Assembly (NCBI GenBank): GCA_002698785.1
Contig: PAAG01000008.1
Location: forward strand, 1 to 64,000
DNA from: Verrucomicrobiales bacterium
GTDB taxonomy: Bacteria > Verrucomicrobiota > Verrucomicrobiia > Verrucomicrobiales > DEV007
DNA length: 64,000 nucleotides
Reading direction: 5' to 3'
Position 1 is the stretch's first letter. Each line of letters opens with the position of its first letter. A program made the translations under genes and the position numbers. Below, piece after piece: positions 63,358 to 64,000 of the stretch. Under the pieces are notes generated by a model. The model was not told the origin of the DNA, made no database searches, and saw nothing but the letters and a program-made list of their open reading frames with translations.

Positions 63358-64000
63358 ATGAATCGCCGTAAAGCTTGTCAGCTACTCGGAGCGACTGCGC
63401 TCGTCCCTGGCCTATCCCGTGCTGCTGAGGGTTCCGCTCATCCTCGATATGTCCTTTCATCAGCGATGTATGGCGACATGCCGCTGGAGACTGTACTTGG
63501 AGAGGTGAAGAAAGCTGGCTGCGAGTCTGTCGATATCTGGCGCAAGGTCCATGCAACCCATCGCGAGCAGATCGAAGAAATGGGGGATGAAGCATTTCAG
63601 GCCTTGTTGGATGAATACGAGACGAAGATGTCGATTTCGACCTGCTATCCGCTGGGACCTTTCCGGCAGGATGATGAAATGCGCTGGGTGAAGAAGAACG
63701 GTGGCTATATGACTGTCTGCGGCTCGGGAAGCATGGGAGAGAAGGATCCCGAGGGCGAGGAGGCGAAGAAGCAAGTGAAGGCGTTTTTCGAAAAGTTGAA
63801 ACCGCACTATGAGTTGGCGGAAGAGTTGGGAGTAGCAATGGCCATCGAGAACCATGCGAACTCGATGCTCTACAGCCCAGACTCGATGCGATACTTCGCG
63901 GAACTGAATCCCTCGAAGAATGTGGGGATCGCTTTCGCCCCGCACCATCTCCATCTTTTCGTCGATCAGATTCCAGCGCTGATTCGGGAACTCGGAAAGG
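63358..64000 (+). CDS. Tat-exported sugar isomerase/epimerase-like TIM-barrel protein (truncated by the window)
   Basis: The frame runs from the ATG at 63358 to the window end, 214 codons, without a stop. The N-terminus MNRRKACQLLGATALVPGLS is a twin-arginine-like signal. The following sequence (MPLETVLGEVKKAGCESVDIW, 'AIENHANSMLYSPDSMRYF', 'VGIAFAPHHLH') fits the xylose-isomerase-like TIM barrel (AP endonuclease 2 family), with E and H metal-ligand candidates in AIENH and APHHLH. The 3' part lies outside the window. The gene is likely co-transcribed with the DJ-1/PfpI gene and regulated with the XylR locus. Confidence 0.85.
   Translation, partial: MNRRKACQLLGATALVPGLSRAAEGSAHPRYVLSSAMYGDMPLETVLGEVKKAGCESVDIWRKVHATHREQIEEMGDEAFQALLDEYETKMSISTCYPLGPFRQDDEMRWVKKNGGYMTVCGSGSMGEKDPEGEEAKKQVKAFFEKLKPHYELAEELGVAMAIENHANSMLYSPDSMRYFAELNPSKNVGIAFAPHHLHLFVDQIPALIRELGK

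Overview
The window looks like a chromosomal segment of a marine or aquatic member of the PVC group, most likely Verrucomicrobiota. This is inferred from gene content, not from a marker gene: three formylglycine-type sulfatases, two PQQ-like beta-propeller proteins, a cytochrome c with a C-terminal SHD1-like domain, a GH16 polysaccharidase, a DUF4838 protein, a ceramidase-like protein, an EboD-type cyclase and many proteins with Sec or Tat signals. No rRNA, tRNA, CRISPR array, transposase or integrase was recognised. Coding density is high and Shine-Dalgarno sequences are mostly weak.

Layout: 0-5.3 kb holds a secreted beta-propeller protein, a stand-alone response regulator overlapping cardiolipin synthase, a cysteine desulfurase and a convergent rhodanese. 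5.5-7.5 kb is a two-gene ATPase/HNH module of the Septu (PtuA-PtuB) type, followed by a 351-bp spacer with short repeats. 7.8-16.5 kb holds an FmdB zinc ribbon, a proline-rich membrane protein, a sulfatase translationally coupled to a Nudix hydrolase, an MBL hydrolase, an MsrB lacking its zinc cysteines, purH, a LysM lipoprotein and an EboD-like cyclase. 16.6-27.9 kb holds galM, a second beta-propeller, a TraB/Tiki-like protein, a mercuric-reductase-like flavoprotein, an AroE paralogue with an altered substrate site, deoA, a C39-like protease, dhaK-dhaL and a canonical aroE.

28-34.9 kb carries a tandem pair of small secreted four-cysteine proteins duplicated with their terminators, a sulfatase, a cytochrome-SHD1 protein, an SDR, a Gfo/Idh/MocA protein and a SRPBCC-GyrI protein. 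34.9-43.7 kb is a minus-strand block: two large paralogous membrane proteins (degenerate Mrr-like N-domain, TM segment, DUF4034-like C-region), an EI24/CysZ-like protein, GH16, a small membrane protein and a DUF4291 protein. 44.1-51.2 kb holds metG, a YnbE-YdbL-like fusion lipoprotein, a YdbH/AsmA-like protein and a trypsin-YARHG protease. 51.7-55.3 kb is a CHASE histidine kinase plus a REC-HATPase-REC hybrid whose phosphoacceptor histidine is replaced by leucine. 55.5-64 kb is a carbohydrate region: sulfatase, hydroxyacid dehydrogenase, ceramidase-like protein, DUF4838, a XylR/AraC regulator, a DJ-1/PfpI protein and a truncated TIM-barrel isomerase.

The observations I rate highest are the Septu-like module with a dispersed tandem-heptamer element that recurs 36 kb away beside an accessory gene; the paired degenerate-nuclease/TM/DUF4034-like proteins that share an upstream TATAATTTCCATAA element with the YARHG protease; the histidine-less hybrid kinase; and the YnbE-YdbL fusion beside YdbH.
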